Assembly: GCF_002494345.1 (NCBI RefSeq)
Contig: NZ_NXNI01000001.1
Coordinates: 2,170,001 to 2,234,000, forward strand
Reading direction: 5' to 3'
Source: Natrinema ejinorense
GTDB taxonomy: Archaea > Halobacteriota > Halobacteria > Halobacteriales > Natrialbaceae
DNA: 64,000 nt
Shown here: one piece after another, positions 61,828 through 64,000 of the stretch
Numbering within the stretch: position 1 is the first letter of the stretch
How the letters are laid out: the number at the start of each line of letters is the position of its first letter
Notes under the pieces: generated by a model
Seen by the model: only the letters and a program-made list of their open reading frames with translations
Databases searched by the model: none
Told to the model about the DNA's origin: nothing
Made by a program: the position numbers and the translations under genes

Positions 61828-63003
61828 ATGGAGGAGCGAACGAGGGCCTATCTGCGGGGGCGATTCCGCGACCACTATCGACGGACGGAGATCACGCCGC
61901 CGCCCGCGGCCAACGAACGCGAGTGGGGGTACATCCCCTGGACCGAGGGACCGGACACGACGATGGTCCGTCACCGTTCGCTGCTCGAGTTGGGCGATCT
62001 CTCCGAGTTTCTCGTCCGAAAGCGCCCGCGACACGTCTACTTCTCCGCGGGACGCTTTCGCGATCCCGGCGCGAGTTCGATGCACGAGAAAGACTGGCAG
62101 TCCGCCGACCTCGTCTTCGATCTCGACGCCGACCACCTGCCCAGCGTCACGCTCGGCGAGGACAGTTACGGGGAGATGCTCGCGAAGTGTCAGGACGCCC
62201 TGCGTCGGCTCCTCGAGTTCCTCGAGGACGACTTCGCGTTCGAGGACCTCGAGATCGTCTTCTCGGGCGGCCGGGGGTATCACGTCCACGTCCGCGACGA
62301 GAACGTCCTCCACCTCGAACGGGAGCACCGCCGCGAGATCGTCGACTACGTTCGGGGCATCGGTCTCGAGTTCGAGGAACTGATCGAGACCGAGACCGTC
62401 GCCGGACTGGGACGGAAGACGCCGACGGAACGGCGCACCCTCCAGATCGAGGGGGGCTGGGGCGCTCGGACCCACGACCACTTCATGGCCTTCGTCGACG
62501 AGTTGCTCGAACTCGAGGAGGACGCCGCACTCGAGCGGCTCCAGTCGTTCGACGGCATCGGCGACGGAAAAGCCCAGGCCACGCTGAACGCGGCCCGCAA
62601 CAATCGGGCGCAACTCGAGGCGGGCAACGTCACCGTCCACACCGCCGTCGCGCAGTTGGCCGAGCGGTTCGCGAGCGAGGCCGTCCAGCAGGACAACGCC
62701 CCGATCGACGAACCGGTTACGACGGACACGAACCGGCTGATCAGGCTTCCGGGCAGCCTACACGGCGGCAGCGGGCTGCAAACGGTTCGACTCGAGCGCG
62801 ACGAGATCGCGGACTTCGATCCCCTCGTGGACGCCGTCCCGGAGACGTTCGTCGGCCACGAAATCACCGTCGACGTGAGCGATGGCGGCGAGGTCGAACT
62901 CGGAGGAGATACTTTTACGGTCTCGGAGGGTGACCAGTCACTACCCGAGTACGTCGCCGTGTTCCTCATGGCACGTGGCTGCGCCGAGAAGGAGAAAGAA
63001 TGA
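61828..63003 (+). CDS. priS: DNA primase small (catalytic) subunit
   Basis: Archaeal/eukaryal-type primase catalytic subunit of 391 residues; makes the short RNA or DNA primers for replication with PriL. The catalytic aspartates are in ADLVFDLDADHL, the upstream strand is PRHVYFSAGRFRDP, and the signature SGGRGYHVHVRDENVL binds nucleotide. Later Arg/Lys-rich parts (RLIRLPGSLHGGSGLQT) are conserved in PriS. It is followed, with an ATGA overlap, by a GINS gene, tying priming to helicase activation. Confidence 0.96.
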   Translation: MEERTRAYLRGRFRDHYRRTEITPPPAANEREWGYIPWTEGPDTTMVRHRSLLELGDLSEFLVRKRPRHVYFSAGRFRDPGASSMHEKDWQSADLVFDLDADHLPSVTLGEDSYGEMLAKCQDALRRLLEFLEDDFAFEDLEIVFSGGRGYHVHVRDENVLHLEREHRREIVDYVRGIGLEFEELIETETVAGLGRKTPTERRTLQIEGGWGARTHDHFMAFVDELLELEEDAALERLQSFDGIGDGKAQATLNAARNNRAQLEAGNVTVHTAVAQLAERFASEAVQQDNAPIDEPVTTDTNRLIRLPGSLHGGSGLQTVRLERDEIADFDPLVDAVPETFVGHEITVDVSDGGEVELGGDTFTVSEGDQSLPEYVAVFLMARGCAEKEKE

Positions 63004-64000
63004 ACCTAGACGAACTGCGTTCGGTCCAGAGCAAGGAGCGCCAGAAGGACAGCCTCCAGAACCTGCGCCCTTCCTTCTACCAGGAGGTCGGCGAGTACAT
63101 CGCCGACCTCGAGGACGAACGCGATCGCGTCGCCGAGCGGGCCGAGGATCCCTTCTCCTCGCCCGAAGTGGGCCGACTCACCGACGAGATCGAGACCGCC
63201 AAGGACGTCGTCGAAGCGATCTACGAGCGCCGGATGGGGAAACTCGTCAAGCAGGCCAGCCTCGCCGCGGCCGGAATGGCGGCCGACGACGAGGGACTGA
63301 CCGCCGAAGAAGCGGACCTCTTCGACGACCTCGTCGACCGCATCGGCTCGAACAAGAGCCGCGTGCTGGACGTCCTCGAGAGCGCGGAGGAGTCGGCCGT
63401 CGCCCCCGACGCGGGCACCGACTCCGCGACCGGCTCCGATCCCGCTGGGCCAGCTCTCCCCGACGATGCCGAGTCGCGATCCGAGCCGCAGTCGCCACGC
63501 GACGCGACCGCGGACGACGTCCCGCCGGCTCCCCCCGAGGAACCACCGACGGACGCCGGCGCTGCAGCCGCCGACGGACCGAAAGCGGACGAGGCAAGCG
63601 GCGTTTCCCCCGCGGACGTCATGGGCGGGACCGGCCGTTCGATCGATCAGGCGGACGCGAGCGGCGGCGATCGGACCGACGCCGCCGGGGAGCCGACCGG
63701 ACAGTCCGAACGGTCGTCGGAGCACGCACGGGGCGACCGACCTGCCGATCCCGACGAGACACAGACGCCATCGGATCCGGCGGCAGCTCCCAGCGGAACG
63801 GCCGGCTCGAACCGCACCGACGACACCGCCGACTTGAGCCCCACCGACGCTGCCGTCGACCGGACGACGGTCCGCATCACCAGCGATATCGGCGCGATTC
63901 TCGGCGTCGACGACCGGGAATACACCCTGACGACCGACGACGTCGTCACACTGCCCGAACAGAACGCCGCTCCCCTCGTCGATCGAGAGGCCGCCGAACG
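63000..64000 (+). CDS. GINS complex protein (Gins51/Sld5-like), 3' end cut by window
   Basis: Replicative-helicase (CMG-like) accessory protein; the ATG at 63000 overlaps the priS stop (ATGA) and the frame is open to the last base, so 333 residues are visible without a stop. An N-terminal helical A domain (MNLDELRSVQSKERQKDSLQ, then FYQEVGEYIADLEDERDRV; ends near residue 125, DLVDRIGSNKSRVLDVLESA) is followed by a disordered Asp/Pro/Ala/Ser-rich linker of about 155 residues and a beta-rich B domain (VRITSDIGAILGVDDREYTL, then VVTLPEQNAAPLVDREAA), the Gins51 order. The linker is far longer than in thermophilic archaea. Confidence 0.85.
   Translation, partial: MNLDELRSVQSKERQKDSLQNLRPSFYQEVGEYIADLEDERDRVAERAEDPFSSPEVGRLTDEIETAKDVVEAIYERRMGKLVKQASLAAAGMAADDEGLTAEEADLFDDLVDRIGSNKSRVLDVLESAEESAVAPDAGTDSATGSDPAGPALPDDAESRSEPQSPRDATADDVPPAPPEEPPTDAGAAAADGPKADEASGVSPADVMGGTGRSIDQADASGGDRTDAAGEPTGQSERSSEHARGDRPADPDETQTPSDPAAAPSGTAGSNRTDDTADLSPTDAAVDRTTVRITSDIGAILGVDDREYTLTTDDVVTLPEQNAAPLVDREAAE

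Noticed and set aside
1-64000. CRISPR array, insertion sequences, prophage or rRNA genes
   Set aside because: No regularly spaced repeats, transposase, integrase or phage-structural genes and no rRNA sequence were recognised.

Overview
The window is chromosomal DNA of an extremely halophilic archaeon (class Halobacteria). The evidence is the high G+C content, very acidic predicted proteins, archaeal information-processing genes (topoisomerase VI, RNA polymerase subunits D/N/K, S28e/L24e/L7Ae/L18e, PriS and GINS, TmcA, RtcB), the archaeal mevalonate branch (mevalonate kinase plus isopentenyl phosphate kinase), and TATA boxes about 25-30 bases before start codons, as expected for leaderless mRNAs. 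A member of Natrialbaceae seems likely, but that is inference. No phage, insertion sequence or CRISPR array was found; this is mostly core genome with small accessory inserts.

Layout. 1-6.7 kb: a truncated NRAMP-like transporter, a TauE/SafE permease, a UspA protein, a translationally coupled SGNH-like protein and channel-like membrane protein, and a dihydrolipoamide dehydrogenase-like flavoenzyme. 6.8-10.9 kb: a DsrE protein and the topoisomerase VI operon (top6B-top6A). 10.7-23.3 kb: mixed genes including a zinc-ribbon membrane protein, a second NRAMP-like carrier, two metallo-beta-lactamase-fold hydrolases, a fumarylacetoacetase-family enzyme, tRNA-Glu(CUC), a membrane-tethered winged-helix protein, a P-loop ATPase, a 7TM histidine kinase, superoxide dismutase and a small winged-helix protein. 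23.6-25.2 kb: the rpl7ae-rps28e-rpl24e-ndk operon behind a long leader. 25.5-31.3 kb: oleate hydratase family protein, TmcA, an SDR enzyme, a DUF456 protein and a 54-residue Cys/His protein.

31.3-51.9 kb holds the ancestral archaeal superoperon, read leftwards: tRNA-Ser, rps13, rps4, rps11, rpoD, tRNA-Leu, rpl18e, rpl13, rps9, rpoN, rpoK, eno, rps2, then mvk, ipk, RNase J, isoprenyl diphosphate synthase and gltX. Two insertions break it: two regulators between rps2 and mvk, and a 6.2-kb potassium-uptake island (two TrkH, two TrkA, two tiny membrane proteins) between ipk and RNase J. Each operon-embedded tRNA is followed within 15 bases by a strong hairpin.

52-64 kb: moaA, a degenerate PIN-domain gene, rtcB with its cofactor archease, a GNAT acetyltransferase, a metal-homeostasis locus (ArsR-like regulator diverging from an HMA chaperone, a P1B ATPase with a CPG motif, and an FmdE-like protein), a LiaF-like membrane protein, and the replication pair priS-GINS, the latter cut by the window end.

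The most interesting non-coding signal is a 75-82 base dispersed element present three times (23513-23588, 33188-33262, 52060-52141). All copies lie in the same orientation at the 3' end of a leftward gene, and their ends can pair into a stem. Two of the three overlap the stop codon.
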